A DNA stretch of 64,000 nucleotides from NCBI GenBank assembly GCA_020740775.1, contig JAHEWK010000002.1:558001-622000 (forward strand), given 5' to 3'. Within the stretch, counting starts at the first letter, position 1. Each line of letters opens with the position of its first letter. Positions 44,633 through 55,323 of this stretch are shown piece after piece. The notes under the pieces are model-generated. The model ran no database searches, was not told where the DNA came from, and saw only the letters and a program-made list of their open reading frames with translations. Position numbers and translations under genes: made by a program. The stretch is from Ilyonectria destructans. Lineage: Eukaryota > Ascomycota > Sordariomycetes > Hypocreales > Nectriaceae.

Positions 44633-45215
44633 TTAGACGGCCAAATCCTGCTTATTACAGAACAGCAAGGATGGCGGCTGAGCTGCCGAACTTGGTGATG
44701 AAAGATGGCTGTGTGTGACGAAGAGGGGCAGCCACATTTATCCCCGAATGACCCGGAACAATACATTCTCCGCCTCCCGTCGTTTTCTAGCAATATAGAA
44801 TAAGTATGATATAGATACTGAAATTAAGGGTTATAAAAATGCATTTCTTAAACAACTTAATCAGTAAGATTGATAATTATTAGCAGGATTGAGGTATGTA
44901 GCTATATGTGTAAATAGTAATAGGTGTGTGTGTAAATAGCAATAGGTGTGCGTACGAATAGCAACACTCATAAATATTATTACCAATTCTAACACAAGCC
45001 CAGCATGTCCTAATATGGTGCTTTAAGGCTTTATTGGTCAAGTGCTTTTACATTTCTGCCAGGGTTAAACGCCTGGCTATAATAAAATGTAGGTCGTGAC
45101 ACACTTAAAGCCTTGCATTTTCGTAAACCTCTCTTCGTGCCCATATAATTATCCCTGATAAAGCCAAGAGCATCACTAAATACCAACGTCCCATATTTAA
45201 ACTTAACAAGCGAGA
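44633..45215. other. intergenic with short tandem repeat
   Basis: Upstream side of the Zn2Cys6 gene. Apart from the repeat at 44907-44964, nothing recognisable. Confidence 0.45.
44907..44964. repeat. about 22-bp tandem repeat, 2.7 units
   Basis: Units of the form tgtgtaaatagYaataggtg repeat with small changes; the last is partial. Confidence 0.65.
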
Positions 45216-45614
45216 ATGCGAACAGAATCAAACTCTCATATCTGGGACTCACGATTCACAGACGATGCCCCGGCAACATCCGCAGCGGCGGCCGGGTCTC
45301 GATCAAGAGCCAATCCTGAAGCGGACAATCTCTTGCAAGACGTGATGGTAATAGTGCGGAATAGACTGCCTCACGTTGTTCCCGAGTTCCTGCGTTTCGA
45401 TAGTGGCCTAGGCCAGGGAAGCAGCTTCGAGGTCACAAAGGAGGTCCTCAGCAACTGGACTGGAAAGCAGCCTCACTTCGTAGCAGTCAAACGCCTCGCC
45501 ATGAGGCGCCACACTGACAACCTGGAGGAATCTGCCGCCGAGATAAATGCAGAATCCAGACGCCTGATCAGTGTCAAACGCGAGCTTCGCGTACTGACCC
45601 ATCCCAAGCTCTGA
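45216..45614 (+). pseudogene. protein-kinase N-lobe fragment
   Basis: 132 residues: a Ser/Ala-rich start, then the glycine loop as GLGQGSSFEVTKEV, the ATP lysine in HFVAVKRLAM, and alpha-C/beta-4 as ISVKRELRVLTHPKL. The frame stops there with TGA, where related kinases continue; the next codons still read SHPCLV. A C-to-T change at a CGA codon would explain it. The rest of the kinase does not follow directly, but a matching C-lobe fragment lies at 49314-49598 on the same strand. Confidence 0.6.
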
Positions 45615-46626
45615 TCCCACCCCTGCCTCGTCTCGGCCTACTAGTTACTAATTACTAACTAGCCCTATAAGTTTAATTATTGAGTGAGGGCGGGGACAGA
45701 GGACACTAAGAACACACAACCCACGCAGAGGCAGAGCTGTGATGACCGCGATAGTGTTGTGACGGGAAGGGTAGGTAGGGTCGGGATTAAAATCTAGATA
45801 AATAGCGCAATTAAGCAAAAATGATAAACCTCTCAGCTGGTACCATTTGATTAAATAGATCTCTGAGGGGTCTCAAAAGAATAGGCCAAAAGACTATCAA
45901 TTGAATGAGATGCTAGATTGATTATGCTTGCTAATAGACCTTATATAAGGTCTTCCAATGTATAGCCCCAATAGGTTAAGCTATTGATCTCTATCCGGTA
46001 TAGTATTTTCCGTTAAAGGAAGCTATTAATCTTAGCTCTAGTTACAGTAAGGATCTGATTAAATAATTTAATTTCCTAAAAGACTGAAAAACCCCAACTT
46101 ATTATTAATACTAACTATAGATTTTCAGCTAACTATCTATTAACTACTAGTTAAAACTTTTAAAAAAGATTAATTACTCTTACTAATTAAATAATTAAAT
46201 ACTAATTAATTAATTAGAAAAAGATTTTCTTAAAGAATACCAGCTAATTAGTTAATAAAAAACTAGTAGTTTTTCTTGTTACTCTAGTTGGCATAAAGCT
46301 ATAAACTGTTACCCCAGGCACAAGTTGCTAGCCTCGCCAGTAGCCTGGACTATATGAGAGAAGACACCAGTACCTATAGCAACGGAAAAGTGGAGAAGAC
46401 ATTGATAAGCCGGAACATATATTACATGAGAGAAGCGAAGTCCGAAAGCAAGTCATTGTCAATTGAGACAAGGTCATTAATAAATGCAACGCATAGCACC
46501 GAGAACCGCCCACAATCCATCCATCCATCCATCCACGCAATCATTAGGGGTTAAAAATACAAGCACACAAACGAAAATATTGTCATCGTTATCATCACCA
46601 TCATCGTCCTCGTCATCCCCGTTGCC
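45615..46626. other. AT-rich island
   Basis: From about 45790 to 46310 the sequence is very AT-rich with repeated taattaa/ttaatta words and few GC dinucleotides, as in RIP-mutated or ancient repeat DNA. An (atcc)n microsatellite lies at about 46515-46535. No gene seen. Confidence 0.6.
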
Positions 46627-47442
46627 TCAATGCAACTTCAACTCTTTGACGGCCCCGGCCACTTTCATGGTGATCTTGTCCTTGTCCTTGTCCTTACCCT
46701 TACCCTGGGCAAGGGCCTTTCCAGGCCGGTGGAAGGCCTGGCCCAAGTTCGTCCCGAGAGGCCGGACGGTTTCTCGAGGGATGGGATGGCGGCGACCTGG
46801 CGCAGGGAGGCCAAAACCAATGGTGGGGATTCTCGAAGACACCGAGGGAAGGACGGCAGGATTGACAGTAGGAGCAGGAAGCTCCTGAGGACTAGGGCGG
46901 ACCAGTAGAGAGAAAGAGCCGGAGTTGGTGGTGGTGCCGGTGGTGGTGTCAGTGGCAGTGGCAGAGGTGGTGGTGGTGCTGGGATCAGTGGTGCTGCGAC
47001 TTCCGTTGACGTTGTTCTTAGCATCATCAACGACGGCCTTTTGCCGTTTGGGGCAGCAGCAGCAACCGACGGCCTGGCAGCATTCCGATAGGGCCTTGCC
47101 ACAGCGTTTCAAAAACTTCTTGACTGGGGGCCAAACATCCTTGAGGAGTTTCCAAAGATCCTTCCAAAACTTCCTGCCGTCCGAGGTAAAGAAGGAGGGG
47201 CCAAAGAACGCGATGCAGGCACCCCAGAGGGCAGCCAAACCGACCAGGGACGACATTGACGAGGCGACGGCGGGAGGCGCAGGACAGTAGCAGGTGACGA
47301 TGGGCACCGGACAAGCCGGGATCAGCGGGCAGGCCGGGATCAGCGGACAGGCGGGAATGGGAGGGCATGGCGGTGGCGGCAGCGCAGCCTGGCAGTGGAC
47401 GGTAGCCCCGGCCAGGGAGTCGGTGACAATAGTCTCGGGCAT
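46627..47442 (-). CDS. orphan membrane protein with CPLIPA repeats and a Cys cluster
   Basis: Intronless 271-residue protein of no known family. Residues 22-53 are Pro/Cys-rich with a six-residue repeat CPLIPA, visible as an 18-bp DNA repeat at about 47300-47360. Residues 64-82 could be a transmembrane helix (LVGLAALWGACIAFF). Residues 90-115 form a strongly amphipathic Lys/Trp helix (KFWKDLWKLLKDVWPPVKKF). Then comes a cysteine cluster at 121-130 (CCQAVGCCCC) followed by a basic PKRQK. The second half is Thr-rich, then Pro-rich, with a KGKDKDKDKI tail. Cys next to the helix could be palmitoylated or bind metal; this is speculation. Confidence 0.55.
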   Translation of the reverse strand: MPETIVTDSLAGATVHCQAALPPPPCPPIPACPLIPACPLIPACPVPIVTCYCPAPPAVASSMSSLVGLAALWGACIAFFGPSFFTSDGRKFWKDLWKLLKDVWPPVKKFLKRCGKALSECCQAVGCCCCPKRQKAVVDDAKNNVNGSRSTTDPSTTTTSATATDTTTGTTTNSGSFSLLVRPSPQELPAPTVNPAVLPSVSSRIPTIGFGLPAPGRRHPIPRETVRPLGTNLGQAFHRPGKALAQGKGKDKDKDKITMKVAGAVKELKLH

Positions 47443-48071
47443 CGTCTGGGCGTCTGGTACCTGTCCACATTAGCATCGCAGCAACCACAAGGACGCGGGA
47501 GACGAACGGAAGACTGGACGCGACGAGACAGGACAAAGTCGGACAGGACAAGGTCGGACAGGACGCAAGAGAGAGAGAGAGGAAGACGGAGCGCAAAGAG
47601 GCGAGACGGAGACGAGAGAGACGCGAGACGCGAGAGTCGAGATGCGGGAGGTGGGCGAACAGAGTCTCGGGAGTAGAAGAGCGCGCAACGGGACGAAAGA
47701 GAAAACGGCTTTGACGTTGGTGCTGGAGAAGAGAGAAGGACAGGCAGATGGAGCGACGAAATAGAACCAGACCATGGCGTGGGTGTCTTGCGAAGGACGG
47801 AAGGTGCCAGCATCATGCCTCAGGAATCGACGCGCAGTACCTGAAGAAGGCACGAATGGCTACATATACAGGCGCCGCCACAGTCTTCCATGATGCATTT
47901 CATGATCCTAGTAGAATATCTTTCTCAACAATTCGCTGTATGGGTGAAGACGAAACCCGGGTCAGCAAATTTCAGCATCGTGATAGTCATCAAACCAAGT
48001 CACATTCAGTCCAAAACCTTTCCATGCTCATATGGCTGCAGTGGGATTCATGCCGTCGATACTGGTGATGG
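47443..48071 (-). promoter_or_regulatory. purine/pyrimidine-skewed leader region
   Basis: On the minus strand 47470-47720 is a long CT-rich tract (on the plus strand: gacaggacaa repeats and gagagagaga), typical of a long 5' leader or promoter for the gene at 46627-47442. No other gene supported. Confidence 0.45.
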
Positions 48072-48698
48072 TTATTCGACTACAGGTACTGGACGATCCG
48101 TCGTATCTCCTAGATGGGGACTGGAGGCCTCCGCTTCCTCATAAGTCGGTGGCAGATTATGTAAAAGAGGTGAAGAAGAAGCGACGGTTTGAGTCTCACG
48201 TCGACAGTCATCTTGGTAAGTCGGCGGCGGATTATGTGAGCCAGAGGGAGAACGTAAATGATAATTAATATGTCGACGGGGGAATCCATGTATCTTATGC
48301 AACCAATTCTGCATTGCAGTGAGGATTTGATCCTCACTTCGAGTGGCACATCTATGCCCTTTATGGAGCAGAGTCCAGAAACCGGAGAAGAATCGCAACT
48401 GACGTCCACAGGCCTCTTCATAAGTAGGTGGCGGATCAGGTGATTGAGAATGAAAAGCTATACCCTCATAGCGACGTTGACGGATGCCATCATGCAACTC
48501 ATGAAACCAATTCCGGATAGCGGCGATGATTCGATCTTCAAGTCGACAGGTGCCCTCATTCACCTCACGGCACCAAGTCCACACCACTTTGTAAAATCGA
48601 TCCTGATGTTGACGGTCGACTTCATCTCTCTCATGCCACCAATTCTGGATAGCTCCGCTGGTGCCCTGGTCTGTCCGTATCACAATGTTGCTAGCCAT
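48072..48698 (-). CDS. orphan triple-repeat protein with three PPTY (WW-binding) motifs
   Basis: Intronless 208-residue protein from an ATG in a strong context (caccATGgc). Three internal repeats each contain a word like AIQNWWHE (16-23), AIRNWFHE (60-67) and AMQNWLHK (128-135). The second and third are preceded by a Glu-Asp word (LEDRI, SEDQI) and followed by an Arg-rich stretch and a PPTY motif. PPTY occurs at 90-93 (PPPTYEEAC), 158-161 (PPPTYQDDC) and 183-186 (LPPTYEEAE). PPxY binds WW domains such as those of the Rsp5/NEDD4 ubiquitin ligases. No signal peptide or membrane segment. I know no family with this layout; an adaptor for an Rsp5-type ligase is the simplest idea. Confidence 0.65.
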   Translation of the reverse strand: MASNIVIRTDQGTSGAIQNWWHERDEVDRQHQDRFYKVVWTWCREVNEGTCRLEDRIIAAIRNWFHELHDGIRQRRYEGIAFHSQSPDPPPTYEEACGRQLRFFSGFWTLLHKGHRCATRSEDQILTAMQNWLHKIHGFPRRHINYHLRSPSGSHNPPPTYQDDCRRETQTVASSSPLLHNLPPTYEEAEASSPHLGDTTDRPVPVVE

Positions 48699-49313
48699 GG
48701 TGTTTGGTGTTTTTGGTTTGGGCGTCGTTCCTTAAGTGATGATCGTGGTTGGGAAGACTTGGAGGTTCCTAAAGGAGAGTCTTCAAGTCTGCAGATCTGG
48801 GAAGATGATTATGAAAGGAGCTCAGTAATCTTAAGTTGAGGAGGTGAGATGTAGGACCTGGTCTTGCTTAAATATCCGCTTGCTTTCTTACTCTCCGGGT
48901 TCCCGCAAACTTAGAATGACAGGTGACACTCACGTGGGGCAGATATTGAGTTTTTTTATGCTTAGCCTTTGCAATTCCAGGCGAATGAACGTTATGTTGC
49001 ACCTGGATGTGACCATGGAAACATTAAGCCTTAAAATGCCCCGAGTTGTAATGAAAACTGTTTGTTTTTATCTTCATGCTATACCAGATGCGAAGAGAAT
49101 CAATTATATTAGAAGCTGAATTTTCAGAAGGTCGGTTACCCATGAACAATGTCGACCTATTTATTGGGATTCAGACACCCTTCTCCTCGACGAGGCTGAT
49201 GTCTTTCTGGCAGAGAGACGGCGAGAGGACTTTAACAGGAATGGATTGGTTGCGGGTGAGTAGAGGATGTGAGGCTTGCCATAACGAACTCTAATTCGCC
49301 CTGAACCCCAGAG
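48699..49313. other. intergenic, no gene seen
   Basis: Upstream side of the PPTY protein and the sequence before the kinase C-lobe fragment; nothing recognised. Confidence 0.4.
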
Positions 49314-49598
49314 GGTAACAAGCGGCCCTATTTGGTCATGAACTACTCAAATATCGGTACTCTGGCCCACTTCGCCCAGAATAGGAGCCTCGACCTTATC
49401 GAAAGGCGCCTGCTCGCTCGTGATGTCGCCATGGCCATCCGCGCATTACACGACTGCAACATTATCCACGGAGACGTCAACCCAGAAAACGTCTTGGTCT
49501 TTGACTACGCGACCAAGATGAGGACCATGAGCCCAACTATCCCCGCGATGTCTGGCACCATTATGATGGGATTCAAAGGTCCCGTTGATTCAACATAA
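49314..49598 (+). pseudogene. protein-kinase C-lobe fragment
   Basis: The frame reads KRPYLVMNYSNIGTLAHFAQ, then RRLLARDVAMAIRALHDCNI and the catalytic loop IIHGDVNPENVLVFDY. After it the sequence degenerates (TKMRTMSPT) and lacks the DFG segment. It continues logically from the N-lobe fragment at 45216-45614, on the same strand but 3.7 kb away. Either one gene was split by insertion of the intervening block, or both are relics of a dispersed kinase family. Confidence 0.6.
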
Positions 49599-49599
49599 A

Positions 49600-51510
49600 T
49601 TATTGGTACTCTTTAATTAACTGGTGAAGGTCTGCAGCGTTGTGCCGACCAATTTGACGGAAGTAGGGCGATCCCCGTGCCCCTGCGTTGCATTCCGCCT
49701 CCAAAATCTTGCACGTCAGCCAGGCCACACCGGACGCATACTGTATCATGCCCTCGCTTTTCTGCTGAGATTCCCTATGCCTTTCCATTGCATTTTGCCA
49801 CAGAATCTTCCATCGCTCTAGGGCCCGTGATGCCATCGAGAAACAAGAAGCCACTGACAATGCTGCTCGAAGATTGAAAATGGTCGGCTGTAGAGCTATC
49901 AAATGTTAATTTAGCACACGTAATGGAGGATGCCACATCCGATTTAGGATCCTAAGCATCTCGTCGGAATTGGACTCACCCCAGAGAATGAGATGTAAAT
50001 CATGAATGTTCAAGTCCTGGAACATCCCCCTCGCCTCAATCCACTCCTCTGCCAATATACTAGGAATCAGATCTCGAAGTCGTGGAGGGCGCCTGGTTGA
50101 TGCGTTCAAAGCCCACTGAACTCCAAATTCTTTCTCCGTCTCAGCATTCCAAAGATTGTCGTCACAAGTCAGATCCCCCGTCATCTCAGAAACTGTAGCG
50201 CTCGGGGGGTGGTTAAAGTACAAGACAAACATTGCGTCGTTGAAAAAGGCGCTAGCAGCCAACCGAATGAGTGCCTCGGCCCGGATGAACTCTGCCCAGG
50301 TTTCCCTCTCTTCGCGATGTGTGTGTGTGCTTGAAAATAGCCGTAGGCTCCTCACGACCGCGACGAGGTAGGTGTGGCGTTGGGAGAGGATCCTTCGTCG
50401 TGTTTTATAGCAGTTGAAACTGATCTGGACCACTTCGATCAAGAGCGCAGCCTGGCATGCTTCAATAGTAGCGCCACTGATTACTTCACCCTCACATTCG
50501 ATTACCGCATCAACAGTGTCTAGATTGTTGAAGATGAAGATTTCCGCCGTCTCACATAGTGCCTTTAATTTTCGGATACTAAGAATGTCATCTCGAGGAT
50601 ATGTGAGTGTGGCACCAGCCAATGCAACGGCCAGCAAGAGGTGAAGTGAGATGGTCTCTGGATCGAATGTCGGCCAATGAATAGTTGGTGGTACCTGCGA
50701 GTGTCTTTGACGAAAAAAGGCGAGTATATGGGTGAGAAAGTTTGGACCCGTTAAAAAGGCTCCATACTCGATTTCATGGTTTAGCTGCTGCAACTCGGAT
50801 ACAAGTAACCTCACCCGATCCTGGAGTTGGCCGTTCTCGGCGCGGACGGGGTATGGTGGCAGGCCGAGATTCCAGTATTCTTCGTCCGCGGCGCTCTCCG
50901 TTTCCATCGTCAGAGTACAAAACGGATCCGGAATTCCCCAAAGAAGGAGGCTGAAATCTGCTTCTGTGGGTTGTGTACTCGGGAAGTCCGTCTCCCTTTG
51001 GGCGCGGTTCCACCAGCTTGGGCGTTGGAATTGGAATGTAGTGTCAGCGCCCTGGAGATTCAGAGAGTCCATTGTAGAAGGTACGTTAGGATCCGTAAAA
51101 TTCAATAAGAAGGAGACTGTTAAGCGGTTTGATTCCTCAGCAGAGCCCCTGACGAGATAGCCCTGCGTACGATGGGGATCTTGGTCAACCCGAATGGTGG
51201 TGCAATTGCGCCCGGAGGAGGTGCATCGTTCGCAAGGCTTCTTCTTATCGCACGAAAGCTTGTGGCTAAAACAATAGTCGCAAGCTTCTCGTCTTCTGCC
51301 CCTCTTTGATGCGCGTACAGCGTCGTGGTCGTTCCTGGCCCTGCAAGACTGAGCGTGTCGTCGAGCCACATCGCTGCGAACAAACGACTTGCCGCAGAAT
51401 TGGCAGGGGTGCCCCGGTGTGCTCCTGTGGGTGGCTTCGTGCCTAAGCAGATGGGTACGTCGGAGGAATCCACGGCCACAGACCGAACACGTGTGACTTG
51501 TGGTCGCCAT
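49600..51510 (-). CDS. C2H2 plus Zn2Cys6 transcription factor
   Basis: Two exons, 51510-49980 and 49895-49600 (84-nt intron with a GTGAGT donor), join to 608 residues. Two C2H2 fingers open the protein: CSVCGRGFLRRTHLLRHEATH and CQFCGKSFVRSDVARRHAQSC. A Zn2Cys6 domain follows: ACDYCFSHKLSCDKKKPCER, then CTSSGRNC. The rest is the fungal-specific regulatory domain (ALLIEVVQISFNCYKTRRRI, FFNDAMFVLYFNHPP). The start at 51510 (MATTSHTC) is preferred for context; an upstream in-frame ATG at 51576 adds 22 residues. A transposon end lies only 105 bases upstream of the start. Target genes unknown. Confidence 0.85.
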
Positions 51511-51614
51511 TTCCGGCTTCTTGCTGATTGAGAAGATATGAAGGAGGTAAGATTGGATGGGTAACCCACAGAGCATGTGGGTTTTTCCCGAAGCACAGTC
51601 CCTCTTGTAGGTAT

Positions 51615-51648
51615 CTACGGAAGGCTATATCTTACACTGGGTCAAAAC
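51615..51648 (+). repeat. left terminal inverted repeat of the integrase transposon
   Basis: 34 bases, identical to the inverted right end at 56968-57001. Preceded by GTAT. Confidence 0.9.
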
Positions 51649-51906
51649 CCGTTTTCCATCGATTTTAGTCTATACAGGGACCCCACCCTACACCCCATGT
51701 CCCCACCCCCAGTCCCCACCCCACCCCGGTATATAGATTAATTCACATCGAAACCTAAGTTACCTTGATACCTGAAACGGAACAAATTTGAGTGGGCGGC
51801 CCGGCCGAGGGCGAACGGCCACGTAATTCCTCGTCCACTCCCAAGCAGTGTCGTCCGCGCACATTCATCCTTTCAACACCATGTACTAAATCTATTACCC
51901 TTCGTT

Positions 51907-53112
51907 ATGGCCCCAACACTCGTATACTGCCCAGCCCGGGTCCGTACTCAACATACCTCGATCTTACGGGACAACCCCTCTTGGGTCTCCTGTCCGTATT
52001 GTGGTAGCCCCCTAGCCGATAAGCCCTCTGACGCTGCCTCCGACGATGACCTCGAAGAGGTAGACTTCCAGAGCCTACCCGACCGCACCCGAAAGGCCTT
52101 TTCAGCGACCGAACGCCCCCAACCAGGACTGTACGCCTCAAACACCGAGTCGCAAGCGGCACACCCTCATCGAGCCGGCGCAACCAATTTCTCATCTGCT
52201 CTTCGAGAGGCGGATAAAGCTCGTCAGGCCAGCATTCGGAACGACAAGACTAAGGCCGAACGGAGCAGTACGGAGCTTATACAGCCCCGTAAGATCGGAA
52301 TATCGTTGTACTTGTACGCTGGGAATTACTGTACGGCCGAGTCTGGTGGCATCGAGACCCTTGAGTGGTTTGATGTCATGGCCGTACATAGGTTTCCAAT
52401 GGCCGTACAGTTCAATACGGCCCTGGAAGCAGATACACACCAGCAGTTGATGTCCGCCCTTATTAAACGGTTCTTTTCGAACTCAGGAGAGTGGGCAAAA
52501 CTGGCTGAACGGGAGTGGACGGCTATTCCCATCGATGGGAAGCCAGCAAGCCTGAACTTGAACGTTCGATTCTGTGAGGCAGCGTACGAGTCTACTCAGC
52601 TCTGGACATTCCTGCGGCAGACGGGACTTCTTCCTCGGTCGGAAATCCGCCTGCACCTACGCACCGGCGTCTCGGCCAACCAACCAGAACGGGACGAAAA
52701 GGTTAGTACGAAGGGTAAAAGGCCCGTATTGGCCTATCCACAAGGACGCAAGCGCAATACGTCCGAGGCCCCAGCTAGTACTACAGTCAAGGCCGAGAAA
52801 CGCTCTACTTCGACAGTCAAACGAATCAAGACAGAACCGAGTGGGCCAGTACGGAAGAACGACAGAAAGGCGTCTGTCAAGACCGAGGCCACTAAGTCTA
52901 CCCAGAAGGAGCCAGTCAAGGCAGAGGTAGACATAATCGTTCAGGAGATAATAGTTGCGGATGAGCCTGTACGGTATGGATCTGAAAAAGGTAGTACTGA
53001 CGACGATTGCGAAGACGCTTTTAGGGATAGCCTCTCGCAGTCCGACCCCTTCGCAGTATTTAAAGGTACACGTTCACACGCGAAAGTTTCTGAACGGGCC
53101 TCTTTGGAGTAG
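51907..53112 (+). CDS. transposon-carried protein of unknown function
   Basis: Intronless 401-residue protein, the only plus-strand gene in the element. An N-terminal pair of Cys groups (VSCPYCGSPL, with an earlier YCPARVRT) could form a small zinc ribbon. The centre, residues 135-255, is a folded-looking region (IGISLYLYAGNYCTAESGG, WFDVMAVHRFPMAVQFNTAL). The last 150 residues are Lys/Ser/Thr-rich and probably disordered, with several VKAE/IKTE words that look like sumoylation sites. No family recognised. By position it is an accessory protein of the transposon, perhaps a DNA-binding helper or a repressor. Confidence 0.7.
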   Translation: MAPTLVYCPARVRTQHTSILRDNPSWVSCPYCGSPLADKPSDAASDDDLEEVDFQSLPDRTRKAFSATERPQPGLYASNTESQAAHPHRAGATNFSSALREADKARQASIRNDKTKAERSSTELIQPRKIGISLYLYAGNYCTAESGGIETLEWFDVMAVHRFPMAVQFNTALEADTHQQLMSALIKRFFSNSGEWAKLAEREWTAIPIDGKPASLNLNVRFCEAAYESTQLWTFLRQTGLLPRSEIRLHLRTGVSANQPERDEKVSTKGKRPVLAYPQGRKRNTSEAPASTTVKAEKRSTSTVKRIKTEPSGPVRKNDRKASVKTEATKSTQKEPVKAEVDIIVQEIIVADEPVRYGSEKGSTDDDCEDAFRDSLSQSDPFAVFKGTRSHAKVSERASLE

Positions 53113-53134
53113 AAGATCTTCCCTATAGTTAGTC

Positions 53135-54800
53135 TCAAGCTGATCCTGTTTCTGAATTTATATCCCATTCGTTCTCGGAACCGTCCGTTCTTCCACGTAC
53201 ATGCCCGTCCAGGTCAAATCCTCGCATCCTCAACGTATCCTCTAAATGTTGGATACCTCCGGTTGGCGGCTCCTGGAGCTGTAATTTAGGGTTGACTCCG
53301 GATTTGTAGTGGTCTTCGAGACTTTCCCGTAGGTAAACGTATGAGCGATAAAGCGGGATCTCGATACCATTCACACGGCGCTGTTCGCTCCCTTCCCTGA
53401 TCGAACGGCTGAGTACGGACGTGCAGAGCGCTAATACCTCGGCAGAGAGATACGAGGATAGATCGAATGATCTGTAACCAAGAAGTTCCTCCATCTCCTC
53501 TAGTACGGCCGGGATAATTGGCTCCCTGTAATCCTCCGTACGGGACTGTTCAGGGTGGTGATAGAGGATGTACGGGACCCCAGGAACGACGTGAGGTCGG
53601 TTGGACTGTTTGCGGATGTAATGATTGTTCCATACCCGTACGAAGCTGCGCAGATCCGTATCTAAAGGTTCCATATATATATATAGAAGGGCAATCTGGT
53701 CGTAGATCTGACTTGGTTCGAAAAGCCCGATTGTGTGTAGGGTCCCGAAGACAGTCTGCACGTATTAGTTAGTAACGGGGCGTTTGGGGACGCTCGAAGG
53801 CGCTCGAGAGTATCCTTACCCGCCAAAACTGCGAACGGCCTTTACAAAGACGATTCCACCAGCTCTCGATCTTGACGTTATGGATGCTCTTGCCGTACAC
53901 AAAGCAGTCCTTAAACTGAATTGGTACAGCCTCGCCCGTAAGTGGCTGTACCCGTTCGCGTCCGGTCTGACTTGAGTGGTACCAATGGAGGCCAGCAACA
54001 ACCGGGGTTTCCTTCCCACGATCAGCCCGTATAATCCGAGGCGTAAAGCCAAGTTCGCGAACGACCGAGAGATATTGGAGCCCAACGCCGATGGACGTGT
54101 GCGTACTAAAGCCGACGAAAAACCAAGGGATATATCTCGAGTACGCGTCAATCCCCGCGTAGACCTCAAAGCCGTATGGCTTTAATTTATCGTACGCATC
54201 GATAGACCAGATGAAATTTGGCCCAGGGCAGGTCCAGCCCGTACGGCGCCGTCTGAACTCGTCCAGCCGGTCTCGGAAGCGTCGTTGGTGGACCTCTTTA
54301 TAGGCAGAGTAGAGGACATCTCGGCTCGTGGACAATCCTTGTTGGCGCAGCTCCGTTCGGAGGTATTCGCGCCCGTACCCTGCTAAACGGCGCGTTGGGT
54401 CGACCGCTTGGGCGATACAATCAACGGCCTGTTCTCGCAAGGTAATATTTTCCTCTGGAGTATGCCGCTTGCGAAGGCCCATCTCTTGACGTAGCCGTAT
54501 CAGGCCTCTTTGGGTAATAGAAAACCCCTCGGATTGTAGTACTTGGACTAGCCGTTCGTCCGTAAGGTAGTGTTCGAAGAAGTGGAAGCGTAAACGGTCC
54601 CGGAGGGCGTCAGTCACTTCCGTACGGCCCTCGCGTTGGAAGCCCCAGAGTCGAAGAAAACGCTTCAAGATAGTTTCAGAAACAGAGACACTCAGGTCCG
54701 TCCGGAGCCATTCGCATATGGCCGCGTTCGTCCAGCGTAGTTGCCATTTCACGCGGATTTGTTCTCGGTAGGGCTCAATATCGATCTTTTGTCGCGGCAT
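53135..54800 (-). CDS. transposon integrase/transposase (rve-type DDE)
   Basis: Two exons, 54800-53820 and 53755-53135 (64-nt intron), join to 533 residues. The N-terminal part is helix-turn-helix-like (RVKWQLRWTNAAICEWLRTD). The catalytic core has the D, D and E of retroviral-type integrases: FIWSIDAYDKLKPYG, IIRADRGKETP and IHNVKIESWWNRLC. The C-terminal part (FVRVWNNHYIRKQSNRPHVV, PGVPYILYHHPE) is a conserved extension in a family of fungal integrase-core proteins. It should cut and join the element ends. No frame damage is seen, and the acidic residues are all present. Confidence 0.88.
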
Positions 54801-55323
54801 TAGATCGGCGTTCGCGGTGTCGTTCGACGTCGCTCGGGGTCGCTATGAGGCCTTTAGAGGCGTTCGGGGGTATACGGAAGATATTTCGATAAATTAATAA
54901 TTAGTTAGAAGTCAAGAATTAAGGAAGGGAAAAGTAGAGAGCATGAAGTCTATTTCTAGCCCGTACGAGCGCGAACCCACCCGGACGGAGCCGGACTATC
55001 TAGAAGACCGAAAGACTAAAACGGACATGAGCAGGAGCTTACGCTCCTGAACAGGCTCGTTCGTCCAGCCCAAAAAAAAAAACCGAAAATGCCCAAGTCT
55101 AAGCAAATGGCGCCGTACGAATGCTCACCTAAACTGAGCGCACCCGTATAGACAAGAACGGGATGTTACAAACCCTTTTCGAAAAGTGATGCCGACCGAC
55201 AAATGCGAAGCCAAACGGCGGGCCGTTCGCTGGTATACTGTCCTGAACGCCAACGAAGACAACTTAATCAGAATCAGAATCAGAATCAGAGTCGTCCAGA
55301 AAAAGTTAGCCTTCCGTTTAGAG
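54801..55323. other. non-coding part of the transposon
   Basis: Between the integrase start and the end of the DUF3716 gene. It has a short inverted word pair (gagcaggagc..gctcctgaac near 55027-55050), an A-run at 55072-55082 and an AGAATC repeat at about 55268-55292. Confidence 0.5.
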
